Source of the DNA: Eucommia ulmoides
Lineage: Eukaryota > Streptophyta > Magnoliopsida > Garryales > Eucommiaceae
Assembly (NCBI GenBank): GCA_016647705.1
Contig: JAENRU010000488.1
Location: 127,501-191,500, forward strand
Direction: 5' to 3'
DNA length: 64,000 bases
Positions 11,531 to 22,319 of this stretch are shown here, one piece after another. The notes beneath the pieces are model-generated. The model saw only the letters and a program-made list of their open reading frames with translations. It ran no database searches and was not told where the DNA came from. A program made the translations under genes and the position numbers. The first letter of the stretch is position 1. Each line of letters begins with the position of its first letter.

Positions 11531-11881
11531 TTCATGTTATATCCAACATTGCAGAAGGGTAAAATTGTCAAAAGTTATGCTTTGTTTTTTCTATTTATTT
11601 GATGATAGAAGTTGTTGAAGACCTTTTTCTCGTCTTATTTACCTTCTTTGTCGTTATTTGTTTATCACTACGGCTCGTTTTTTGAACGACAACGAGACCA
11701 TAGTTTCAGAAGGTGGAAGCATCGAAATAGGTTTCTTTAGTTCTAGAAATGTGTGTGTGTGATAGAGAGACAAAGGAAATGAGAGGGAGATGAGATGAGT
11801 TATTTTTGTAGGAACGAAGGGAATGTCGAAGGCCATAATTTAATTATATCTTTACAGATGTGTAAAAACGAAAAATGTAAA

Positions 11882-11940
11882 TGTGGTCGAATGGTAAAAT
11901 TTGTCGTTGCCAACAAGAAGATGTGGGTTCACTTCCTGCT
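11882..11940 (+). pseudogene. tRNA-Gly(GCC)-like relic or SINE head
   Basis: A tRNA A-box (TGGTCGAATGG, 11884-11894) and B-box (GGTTCACTTCC, 11926-11936) lie at tRNA spacing, with TGCCA in the anticodon position, as in plant tRNA-Gly(GCC). The acceptor stem does not pair and the T-loop consensus is broken, so it is not a working tRNA. It could be a tRNA pseudogene or the head of a SINE. Confidence 0.45.
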
Positions 11941-12626
11941 ATATTAAAAAATAGAGACCGATCTTGCCCAACACGCTGGCATATTTTTTGTTTTATAATC
12001 AAACACTAAACACTAAACCTCTGTAGCAAATTTTGCATGAGGACAGAGCTTCAAAAAAATTACGAAGTTGCCATCAGGTTTGCGAAATTATCATAACACC
12101 CAGCACCAAGGAAAATTATGAAAAACTCAAATACAAATGGACAAAATTGGAGAGTTATTTACAAGAGGACCAGCTAAGTGTCTTTTTTATATATGTCAAG
12201 GTTTTTATTTATTTTTCTATTTTTACCAATTTATTGTTTTTATCTTGGGGATAATTTAATTGACTTTAAATATGATATTAAATAAAAATCGAATATAAAT
12301 TTAATTTAATTATATTAAATTGAATTAAAAATTTATTCAAATAATTAAAAAATTATAAAATAAATTATTTCAACATAATAATTTTTAAAGAAAAAATAAT
12401 TAGAGTTTGTTTTGTATGTTATCTAAAAACCATTCATAATTTTTATAAATAAATTTAAAAATTAAAAAAAATTGAAAATTGCTTTTGTTATTACAAACTA
12501 AAAAAACATTATTTAAGGATTGATTTGTCTTTTACTAGAACTAACCCTTTATTTATGTGAATAAATTTTTAATTAATTTCAAACAAAATTTAAAAATAAT
12601 ATGACGGGGAATCCGAGGTTTATTTA
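11941..12626. other. AT-rich stretch, nothing recognised
   Basis: No gene is supported. From 12250 to 12600 it is almost pure A/T with short direct repeats. Confidence 0.4.
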
Positions 12627-13134
12627 GGCTCCGTTTGGTAACCGTTTCCATCCCAGAAATTTCCATCTCATTCTTAGATTTTTGGGATTTCTGTTTACGA
12701 ATAGCGTTTGTAATTTTAGTTCCCGTTCTCATTCCATTCTCATTTGAGAATTATGCCCACTTTTTTCTTAAGAAATAAGAAACAAAAAAAAGTTGCTTCT
12801 CATTATTTCCAAAACAGTCACTGTTCATCCGCCGGCCGTCCAGCCACCGTCACCCACCCGCCGGTCACTGTCCGGCCGCCGGTGCCGCCGCCGCCGTCCG
12901 GCCAAAACAAAAAAAAAAACTCAAAAGAATAAAATAAAATAGTTTTAGAATTAAAATTGTTAGCAAACGCAATTTTGTTCGAAAAAATAAAATAAAATAA
13001 AAATAAAAATAATAAATAAATTATCGTTACTAAACGCGATTCTACTCTAAGAAGGAAACAAAATTTTCATCCCATCCCATCCCATTTTCATCCCACTGTT
13101 GGGATACGAACAGAAACGGTTACCAAGCACCACC
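12627..13134. mobile_element. PIF/Harbinger-like MITE with TTA target duplication and GC-rich core
   Basis: The termini ggctccgtttggtaaccg and cggttaccaagcaccacc are inverted repeats. TTA flanks both sides (12624-12626 and 13135-13137), the 3-bp target typical of PIF/Harbinger. The core at 12826-12905 is a C/G-rich run of CCG-type triplets, foreign to the surrounding AT-rich DNA. No transposase. Confidence 0.75.
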
Positions 13135-13210
13135 TTAACTATTGCATTATTCCTCTAACAAAAACACCCTTGCAGGTGAGGTTAATATTCATGCTCACTA
13201 TTTGCAATAC

Positions 13211-13259
<49 letters not shown>
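13211..13259. repeat. (TA)n microsatellite
   Basis: An uninterrupted AT dinucleotide run of more than 20 units. Confidence 0.95.
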
Positions 13260-13260
<1 letters not shown>

Positions 13261-13347
13261 TGTGCACATGTATTTTTCTTTGTGCCTTGGAAATGGGGTT
13301 TTGGAGGTCTCGTGTATTTCGATTAATCGTCTCTTATGATAATCTTA

Positions 13348-15152
13348 GGGATCAAGATTTTTTTGGTTCCTGAGAAATGCCTTAGGTGTCTAATTGGCCC
13401 TTAAGAAATGCAATTCGACAATTTGGCCCTTGATATTTCAAAATAGTGTCCAATTGGCCTTTCAAGTGAATTTTGTGAAGTCAATCTAATGGTCAACGTT
13501 AGTTTAAGGGTATTTTAGTCTTTTCGTTCATTAGGATTAGAGGATAAAGACATTTTTGGTCCCTGAGAAATGTTTTGGTTGTCCAATTGGCTCCTACGAA
13601 ATGCAATTCAATAATTTGGCCCTTAACATTTCAAAATAGTGTCCAATTGGCCCTTCAAGCGAATTCTGTAAAGTCAATCTAACGGTCAACGTTAGTTTAA
13701 GGGTATTTTGGTCTTTTCATTCATTAGGATTAGTTTGAAAAGTCATCTAAACTTCAAGGGGTCAATATATCAGGTCCTCTTAAACAATCAGATCAATACA
13801 ATAGGTCCTTAAAAAACAGTACAATACATCAGGTCCTGATAAACAACCAAAGCAATACAACAAGTCTTAAAAAAACAATACAATACATCAAGTCCTAAAA
13901 AAACGATATAATACATATCAAAAAATAGAAATCAACCATCAAATCTGTTCTAAGGATTTTGTGCTAAAAATAAGAGAGCAGAATATAATCATTTTTTTTT
14001 TCGCTCCCATATTAAAACACAAATCTGAGAACAAAAATACTAAAACGAACACCACTACCGAAACGAACAACACTACCAACGAACACCAAAATCGAAAACG
14101 AAGAATACCGCCGAACCTTGGGGTTTCGATTTCGATTTCGAAATCGAAACAGGAAATCGAAATCGAAGAACACCGCTGAATATCGCTACCAAAACGATGA
14201 ACACCATCGAAATCAAAATAGGAAATCGATTTCGAAACTAGGTTTCGATTTCGATTTCGATTTCGATTTCGAAATCGAAATCAAAGAACATGGCACGAAG
14301 AACACCGCCGAACACCACTACCAAAATGACTAACACCCCCGAAATCGAACCTTAGAGTTTCGATTTCTATTTCGAAATCGAAATAGGAAATCGATTTCGA
14401 AATTGCTTCTCCGACCATCGTGAAGTTCCTACTCCTGTCCTTCGCCACCACCAGATCGAATTTCGTCACGTTCACCGCCACCTAAAGCAACGCTCGGTCC
14501 TTCTTCTTAATCCACCTCGGATAACCAGTGCGGTATTCCAAGAACGTCTCTCCGGCGGGGGACTTCAGAGAAGACGACAACGAATTCAATTTCTTCAGAA
14601 TCGCCAGAGAATTGCTCATAACGGCGGTGAGGGAGAGCAGCGGCGGAGAGGAATAAACCTAAAAAAAATTAAAGAAAAAAAATATTTTTACCCCCTTAAG
14701 TTTAACAAAATATGTAAATAGGTCTCATTTTATTAGTAAGCATGAAATGACGCAGTTACCCTTGGCTAGACGTCATGTGCTTGTCACGTGACTTTTTCCA
14801 TCCAAAATCTCCAAATTTTACTAACGGAACCCGACTCAAGGGCCAATTGGACACTATTTTGAAATTTCAAAGGCCAAATTGTCGAATTGCATTTCTTAGG
14901 TGCCAATTGAACACTCAAGGCATTTCTCAGGGATCAAAAAGGTCTTTATCCCCTAATTCTAATGAATGAAAAGATTAAAATACCCTTAAACTAATGTTGT
15001 CCGTTAGATTGACTTCACAGAATTCGCTTGAAGGGCCAATTGGATACTATTTTGAAATGTGAAGGGCCAAATTGTCGAATTGTATTTCTTAGGGGCCAAT
15101 TGGACACCCAAAGCATTTCTCAAGAATCAAAAAAGTATTTATCCCATAATTT
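13348..15152. mobile_element. Foldback element with duplicated inverted ends
   Basis: On the left, two direct copies (about 13365-13545 and 13555-13735) of a block with 'gtccaattggcccttcaag' and 'gtcaatctaacggtcaacg' lie in tandem. On the right (about 14830-15140) the same block occurs twice in inverted orientation ('gggccaattggacac'). Left end 'gggatcaagattttttt' faces right end 'atcaaaaaagtatttatccc'. The interior holds short 'aatacatcaggtcct' repeats (13740-13930) and a CGAAAT array. No transposase. Confidence 0.65.
14118..14405. repeat. CGAAAT/ATTTCG hexamer array
   Basis: Clusters of 'gatttcgatttcgaaatcg' are repeated three times, each a perfect or near-perfect palindrome able to fold on itself. 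They lie in the interior of the foldback element. Confidence 0.85.
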
Positions 15153-15159
15153 TAAAGGT

Positions 15160-15800
15160 ACATTGCTCCTACATCAGTCTAATACAGTTAAGAATTTACT
15201 ACTGAAAAAGAACAAAAAAAATACCGAATATTGACAAAAAAAATTGATACTCCTTTTTACGAATCGGACTTAACCTCTTGGATCATTGACTCAACCATCA
15301 AGAAGTAATAGCATATAATTAAATCATTTTTTAGGGTAAATTTCACTCTTTACACCCTAAAAATTTAGATGCGGTCTTACTTTATTCTTCGATGTTTTAA
15401 TTGCTACAGATTGCCCTCCGAAGCAGTGGTGAATTTAGAAAATCAATTAAAGGGGATAATTTTTTTTAAAGAGTTTGTTTGATATTTTTAAATAAAAAAT
15501 TACTTCAAATTATTTTAAACAAGTTTTGATATCCTAATCTTTTTAAAAATCAATTAACCCAATTTTTACTTTAATATAAATTACAAAAATGCTTATGTTT
15601 TAAGCTATCTAAAATAATTTTAAAATATGAAAATTTAGCCTAAATTTATAAATATTCAATTATTTTTAATAAGTTTTGATATATTGTTTATATATTTAAA
15701 AAAAATAACCAATTTTTATTTTAAAAATAATTAAAAAAGATACTTATATTTTAATTTATCTAAAATCTATAGAAATAAAATAAAAAAATAAAAAAAATAA

Positions 15801-15835
<35 letters not shown>

Positions 15836-17076
15836 AATTAGCCTAGGATGCTCTCTCCTGGTGTCTTGATTATTGGGGGGAACAACCAGTTATTCCTTAA
15901 TTAATCAATGTTCCAAGTAGTTATTTATTTAAATTAATTATTTATAAATTATATAATTAAACCTAAATTACCATTATAGTTTATTTTATTAAACAATAAC
16001 TACATTGCCTCCTCAATGGCATCTATTTATTTTTCGAATAATTAGTTTTTTGAATTATTTTTCAAATAAATTCTTATGATATAATTTTCTTTTTCTTTTT
16101 TATCTTATTATAGAGATTTTTTTAAGTGCTTTATCAACTTTTTGTTTTTTAACTTCTCATCAATATTTAATTAATTTAAATTATGATATTAAATATAAAT
16201 TTAACATCTAATTTTTATAATCTTTAGTTAGTATTAATTTATGTGTATTATGTACTATAAAAAAAATAAAAATTTATAAAAGATAATTTTAGGGGTTTTT
16301 TGGGTGAACTAAGAAATTAAAATTTTGACTACAATAATTTTTTTAAAAACCCAAAATTAAAATTACTGTTAAAAAATCAAAAATCACTATATTTCATGAA
16401 AGTAACTGTAATTTTATTTTTCACATAAAAAAATAATAATAATTTTTATGCATTATAACTTTGGACTTTTAAGTTTTATGCATTATAATTTATAATAATA
16501 ATTTTTATGCATTATAACTTTGGACTTTTAAGTTTTATGCATTATAACTTTGAGTTTTTGAAAAAAATTATTATAGCGTTTAAACTGTATAAAATAAAAT
16601 TTAAATTTCGTGAATTGTTCACCAAAACCTTCATAATTTAGAGGTGTAATTGCCTTTTAGTCCCTGAACCTACACATGACACCTATTCACCTCTCTCCCA
16701 CATTGACTTGCGTACGCTGTAAACAACGCCATTAAAAGAGCTTCGATGCCCGCCATGCTTAATCTTCACTAAAGCTCCAAAATCAATTCCAATCATTTGA
16801 CTTCCATTGATTCCAATCAGAACCAGCCATTAGCTATTCATCCATGAATCAAATTCTAATGAAGCTTCTCCTTCCCAAAACGTATGATGATCCCCCTTAT
16901 CCTTTGTTGGTTGTGCTTAATTTGGAGTTTTAAAAAAATTGGAATTAGATTTCATTTTCAAGACTTCAATTTCCTACTACCAAACGCGGCCTTAATGCAT
17001 TTGCTCTTCTATTTGCCAGTTCTTGTTGCTATGGCTTTATTCATGGATGCCCTTTTGGTTTGATCACATTCAGATT
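15160..17076. other. Gene-free AT-rich DNA
   Basis: No gene is supported. It includes a (TA)n run at 15803-15832 and the 60-bp tandem duplication at 16437-16556. From 16650 to 16990 base composition is more balanced, but no open frame or splice pattern is convincing. Confidence 0.4.
16437..16556 (+). repeat. 60-bp tandem duplication
   Basis: The block from 'aataatttttatgcattat' through 'aagttttatgcattataa' is present twice back to back and almost identical, indicating a recent event. Confidence 0.85.
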
Positions 17077-17422
17077 TGTTGAATCCCACATCCCTTATGT
17101 TACCTAATTCTGAGCTATATATATAAGTCTAGAGACGATCCTTCTTTTTCAAGATATCTTTTGAGAACGAGTTAGGCCCATTAAATTCCTACGTGGTATA
17201 AGAGTAAGACTTTTGTCTGATGTTAAGAGTATTCAATCCCACATCAATATTGAGTCTCCCATATCTGTTCACAGTGGTTTGTCAAAATTCACCCAGCGTA
17301 TGAGGGGGCGTGTTTAATCCCACATTACTTGTTACCTAATCCTGATCTATATATAAGTGTAGAGCCAATCCTCCTCTTTCAAAAAAAAATTTAAAGCGAG
17401 TTAGGGCCATTAGATTCGTACA
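17077..17422 (+). mobile_element. TRIM retrotransposon (short LTR pair)
   Basis: Two direct repeats of about 112-116 bp, 17077-17193 (tgttgaatcccacatccc) and 17311-17422 (tgtttaatcccacattac), flank about 117 bp of non-coding DNA. Next to the left repeat is tggtataagag, a decayed tRNA-Met-type primer binding site (consensus TGGTATCAGAG). Directly before the right repeat is a polypurine tract, tgagggggcg (17301-17310). No gag/pol is present, as expected of TRIMs. The LTRs contain a TATATATAAG box. No clear target duplication. Confidence 0.8.
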
Positions 17423-18018
17423 AGGTTCTTTTATATTAATTATTGAAGTATTTGATTTGTTATATTATATGCTCATATGTCATGTGATGTTATATAATAT
17501 ATCCATTCATGCATTGAGATTCCATTCTTCAAGTCAATCATTTTTTTAAAGGTAGGGTTTGGTTTCATAGGACTAGAATTAGAAATGAACACACGCAAAA
17601 ATCAAAATATTTAGATATGTTTATTTTTAATCGCGATTCCGAATTACCAAACACCACCTAAATGTTTCACTACATATTGGAGAAATATATTTGTCTAATT
17701 GAGTGATTCGTTACATACACTTGGTGCATTTTAAGGTCGGGTTTGTTTAGTGTTTCTGTTCCCAGAATACCCAAAAATTTGTTCTTAAAATCTCATAACA
17801 GAACAAAAACTTATCTCTTTTTTTTCCTCTTTGTTATTTGTTTTTATGTTTCCATGTTTTTGTATTATCCTTAACACCCATTATTACATTTGCTATCTCA
17901 AAACACTTGTACAAGTGCAAGAGAATCAAGCTTCAAGAAACAAAAAACATGAACAAACCAAGAACAAATCAAAGCCGTAAATACCCAAATTGCCCCTAAA
18001 GACCGCCTAGTAAATTGG
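17423..18018. other. Intergenic, MITE fragments
   Basis: No gene is supported. Fragments such as 'ccaaacaccaccta' (17648) and 'gggtttgtttagtgtttctg' (17739) are ends of the dispersed 'gtttggttagtgtt' MITE family. Confidence 0.4.
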
Positions 18019-21000
18019 ATGAACATTGACGAAACCCAATTTCTCAATTTTGAAAAATCAAAAGCCGAGGTCTCTAATGGAGATGATGATGATGATAGTG
18101 ATGAAGATGATGATATTGATGAAGATGATGGCTTTGATCCCACAAAGGTTAAAGAACTTCATAAAAGGGTTGTTAAATTAGCTTTTTGTCCGAAAGAAGT
18201 CGATAGAGTGATTGAATCGAGAGAGCTTTGTTTTAAAAATGCTCAGTCACACACCATTAGAAAAATCATAGTTTTTGCATCTCATGGCATAAGGCATGGG
18301 TGTGAAGACATGTATGAACTAGACTTCAACCACTTCACCATTTTGTAGAAAGGGGAGCCCGGGGTAAGGTGGCATTTATCTAATGTTTCTGTTCCCAAAG
18401 GGCGGGAACAAAATTTTTTGTTCCCATTATATATATTTTTTATGATAGTGTACTTATGGATGTTGCAGGAACACATCTTGTACAAGATTCCAGGCGTTAG
18501 GAGGAAGATCTTCTATCCAAATCGACAAAACCCGATTTTGTGTCCTGTCAGGATTCTTGAAGAGGAGAAGGAAATGAGGTCATCTGACGGGTAATTCCCC
18601 CTCGTTCTTGTTTTTGTGCATCAAGTATGGAGGAAGGACAAGGAATCTCCCCCAAAACGAGTATGTGATGGTTAAGGGTCTGTTTGGTTTAGAATTTAAA
18701 AACAATTTTCAAATACATTTTTGTTGAAATTGTTTGGTTTTAAGTTTCGCTATTTTTTTAACACGGGATCTTCATTTAAAATGTTTTACAACAAGTACGT
18801 GTTAATTGAAGGGTTTGCTTGGTTTAGAATTTGAAAACAGTCTTATGAAAAAGTTGGAAATTAGTTTTCAATATCAATTTTTGAAAATTGTAAAAACTTG
18901 TGTTGCTTTGGATTTATTTATTTATTTATTTCGTAAACATAATCTTTATTAAAAAAAAGAAAGTGTTAAAAAAAGTTAATTGAAGGGTTTGCTTGGTTTA
19001 GAATTTGAAAACAGTCTTATGAAAAAGTTGAAAATTAGTTTTCAATATCAATTTTTGAAAATTGTAAAAACTTGTGTTGCTTTGGATTTATTTATTTATT
19101 TATTTCGTAAACATAATCTTTATTAAAAAAAAGAAAGTGTTAAAAAAAGTTAAAAAGCAAGAGAAGAGAGATTATTGATGTGATTGATTCAGTGACGGAG
19201 CCACGCTAGGCTAAGGGGGAACTCCAACCGCCCCTTAACTTTTTTTATTTTTATTTTATTTTATTTTTACCCTGATTTTTTTTTATAAAAATCCAATTAA
19301 ACCTCTTAAAATTTTACATAAGCAAACCCCCCCCCCCCTCAATTTATATAAATATTTAATACAACAACTAAGTCTTTGTCCCACTTGAGTAGGGTCGGTT
19401 ACATGAATATGTTTACACTAATAGTGATCGTTCTAGGGTCATCCTCTCAGATAGGTTTTAATGTCATCAAATCAATTTTAATATTCTCGTCTCAAGTCTT
19501 CTTAGTTCTACCTCTCCCTTTAGTAGTCCTCGTACTTGAACTAAATCGCATTTTCTCACTGGTGTTTCTATAGGTTTTCTATACACAAAGTAATACTACT
19601 AGATTTGTTAACCAAACAACCCCTAAAAACATTTTTTTTGTGTGTGTTTTTTGTTTCTGCTCCCAGTTTTCTTGTTATAGAAAAATATAAAAATAAAATT
19701 AATAAAAAAACTAAAACATTAATCTTTTTTTTTTTTTTTTACCTGATCTAGTTATGTTAGGCAACGAATGGGAAGAAACAAAATGAATTTTTTCAGGCCA
19801 ATTATATGCCAAATGGCGATGTTGATCAACATTCGAACCGGGAGTTTCTTCTTCAAGGCCTTGGGCATCACACTCTTGTTCATGGCTGGTTTTCCTAATG
19901 ACTTGGTTCAAGAAGAAACAAAGTATAGGAACTTAGATCTCCTCCAAAAATACTACAGGTAAAACGTTTTTGTTTCATTTTAAACTTTCTAGTTTTGCCT
20001 AAACGGAGAAACTTACATTTTATTGAATAAAAAATAAATATAAACCAATCTTCCTTTATTTTTTAATTTAATTGCAATATTTAAAGGCAACAAACAAGAA
20101 AACTAACACGATAGCCGAATAATATGGTTCATAAAATAGAATTATGTTACAATTTCTAGAAAATTGTTCTGAAAAACATGAAAGAGAATAGAAATAAATT
20201 ATTTATTATTATTATTATTATTATTATATTTGTTCCCAAAAAAACTTGGAAATAGAAATAGAAATTTAAGAAAAATCCTGTTTAGTTTCTGGAAATTTGT
20301 TCTAAAAATCAAGGAACAAAATAGAAATGATTTTTTTTTTTAATTCTTATGTTTGTGTTTCTATGGGAATAGAATCAATAAACAAACGGGCCCTAAAAAA
20401 TTGTTTTCTTGTTTTCTTTAGTTCCGCTCCCAAATTTTTCTTCAATAGAACAAATTGTTCCTCAATTTCTTCTCCTATTCTCAATTTTTTTTGGGAACTG
20501 AAACAGAAATAAAAATTTTGAGAACATAAACACAAGGTCAGGTATTTTTAGAATACAAATACCTCACCCAAACGCACCCTAAAAAAATTATTTTTCTATT
20601 CTTATTGCAAGACAAATGAGGATACTACGAGAGAAGAATTATTTATTTCTTCACCTTAGGTCGCGTTTGTTTACTGTTTAAATCCCCGTATTTTTGTTTT
20701 TTCCCCTTGAAAAACATGGAACAAAAACAAAAATACAGAAACAAAACAAAATCGTTCCTAAACATTTTTTTAAAATTTTCTTGTTTTTGTTTTCAGCAAA
20801 CAGGTTCAAATTCTCAATTGTTAACCATTAAGAGGGCTTCAACAAAATCAAAATCCAAGAAAAATATTTCCCAAAAAAACCCGATTATTCAATCTTCTCC
20901 TTCAAGCTCCAACACGAAATTTGCACTAACCGATTATACTCGACCATCTAAAGATCAATCTTCTTATTCTATGTTCTCTACTCATCCCCCTAGTTTCTTC

Positions 21001-21219
21001 ATGCCTACAATGTATTGGCCTCCCCCATTCCTTTATCCTTCTACTTCAAATGGATATCAATCGTTCTCGTCTTTAGGAAATTACTTTTCTACCCTTCCTT
21101 ATCATTACTACGGTCATCCCTCGTCCAATCCTATGATGCCCATTATGGTGAATTGCGATGATAAGAAGAATGCAGCCTCAGAGGATGCTCATAGTAGCTT
21201 GAGTAGCAGTTCTGACTAA
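18019..21219 (+). pseudogene. Decayed gene of a conserved plant family with a tyrosine-recombinase-like C-terminal domain
   Basis: Exon-like blocks follow in order. 18019-18363 has an acidic Asp/Glu run, then SHTIRKIIVFASHGIRHGCE and NHFTIL. 18469-about 18669 has RRKIFYPNRQNP, CPVRILEEEK and, in another frame, FLCIKYGGRTRNLPQNEYV. 19761-19958 has RQRMGRNK and SFFFKALGITLLFMAGF through LLQKYYR. 20797-21219 is a Pro/Ser/Tyr-rich tail ending SSLSSSSD. I recall this arrangement in plant proteins of unknown function. Lesions: an in-frame TAG at 18346-18348 inside the first block; a frame change with TAA near 18593-18606; and out-of-phase junctions into 19761 and 20797. Against the general tyrosine-recombinase pattern, LLFMAGF...VQE...QKYY fits the HLL.AG...VQE...Q.Y region with the catalytic Arg/His changed. 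Intron insertions include a recent 174-bp duplication. It could be a working gene if unusual splicing exists. Confidence 0.6.
18801..19149 (+). repeat. 174-bp near-identical tandem duplication
   Basis: 18801-18974 and 18975-19149 are the same sequence (gttaattgaagggtttgc... aagtgttaaaaaaa), with about one visible mismatch. It lies in an apparent intron of the decayed gene and implies a very recent duplication. Confidence 0.9.
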
Positions 21220-22299
21220 AAATGACAGCCTAGTGCATGAATGCTCTCATCATTGTAGAGTCAGACTGAAAATATATATAATCTTTGGCATTATTGTACA
21301 GAGTAGCTGCTCTCAAGTTGATCCCACAACCTCTAGGTTATTGTTGAAAAAAAATAGTTGAAGCCTTGAATATGTCCTTTTTTTGTCTAATAATGAAATT
21401 CTTGCAGATTTTTGGAATTTTACTAAAGAAATTCAGATTTTTAAGACTTTGAAATTTTGGAAAAAAGGGAGGGTTTACATTATTTCACTTTGATCCCCGT
21501 AGTTATAACTTGAACACAAAATTTCTGAAGTCCTGTAATCATCCCACTTCGGTCTAAATCAATAATTCCATTACAATTTTAGACGACAAACAATCAGCTG
21601 TCATGCACCCCAATTATATTTAAGGGGACTTTATGGATATTTCTAACCTCTTCCTTTTCCGCTTACAAACTTTTTACAAGGAAATCTCTCTCTCTCTCTC
21701 TCTATCTATATATATATTTGGGCAAGAAAGAGAATATGAGGGAAGCTGAAATTACTCGTAAAACCTCTTAAAAACAGTCAGATGCATGGCAGGTGATTGC
21801 CTTCCGGGAAGCTCAAATTATTCATAAAGCCTCTTAAAATCAGTCATGTGCATGGTAGGTGAGTGTCTTCCATTCCATCCAAAATTGTAATGGGGATAAT
21901 GAGTTGGATTATATTGGAATGATTAATAAACTTTAAGGTGTTATACATTCAAACTGAAACTATGGGGACCAAAGTGAGATTTTGGTCAAACTTCAGGTGT
22001 ACAAAGTGTCAGACCATTGAATGATTCATCACTTCCCTGTGCAAAAACTGAAAATGACGTCCTACCATAAACAATGGTTTCTTTGCCACCCGTTCTGAAT
22101 TGCCCCCATCAATAATTTTCTCCCCCCCTCCCCCTCCCCCTCCCCCTCCCCAACTTGTTAAATGCAGCATATTTAAGATCATTAAAAAGTATATACATAG
22201 TGGATAAAGTCATATTTGCTTTGAAAGAGAATCTTATCTTATTTGTTTTTTAATCCTCTCTCTTTCATTGAATTCCTCTCTCTATGAACATGCAGGCAT
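21220..22299. other. Intergenic with a MITE-like inverted pair
   Basis: No gene is supported. 'tcactttgatccccgtag' (about 21485) and 'ctatggggaccaaagtga' (about 21960) are inverted, bounding a roughly 520-bp degenerate element. A C-rich run lies at 22122-22148. Confidence 0.45.
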
Positions 22300-22319
22300 C
22301 ATTACTCCATTAAAGAATA

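Noticed and set aside
13961-14481. Open frames on both strands through the CGAAAT region
   Set aside because: They are translations of a 6-bp palindromic repeat (RFRFRN, DFDFDF) and have no independent protein signal.
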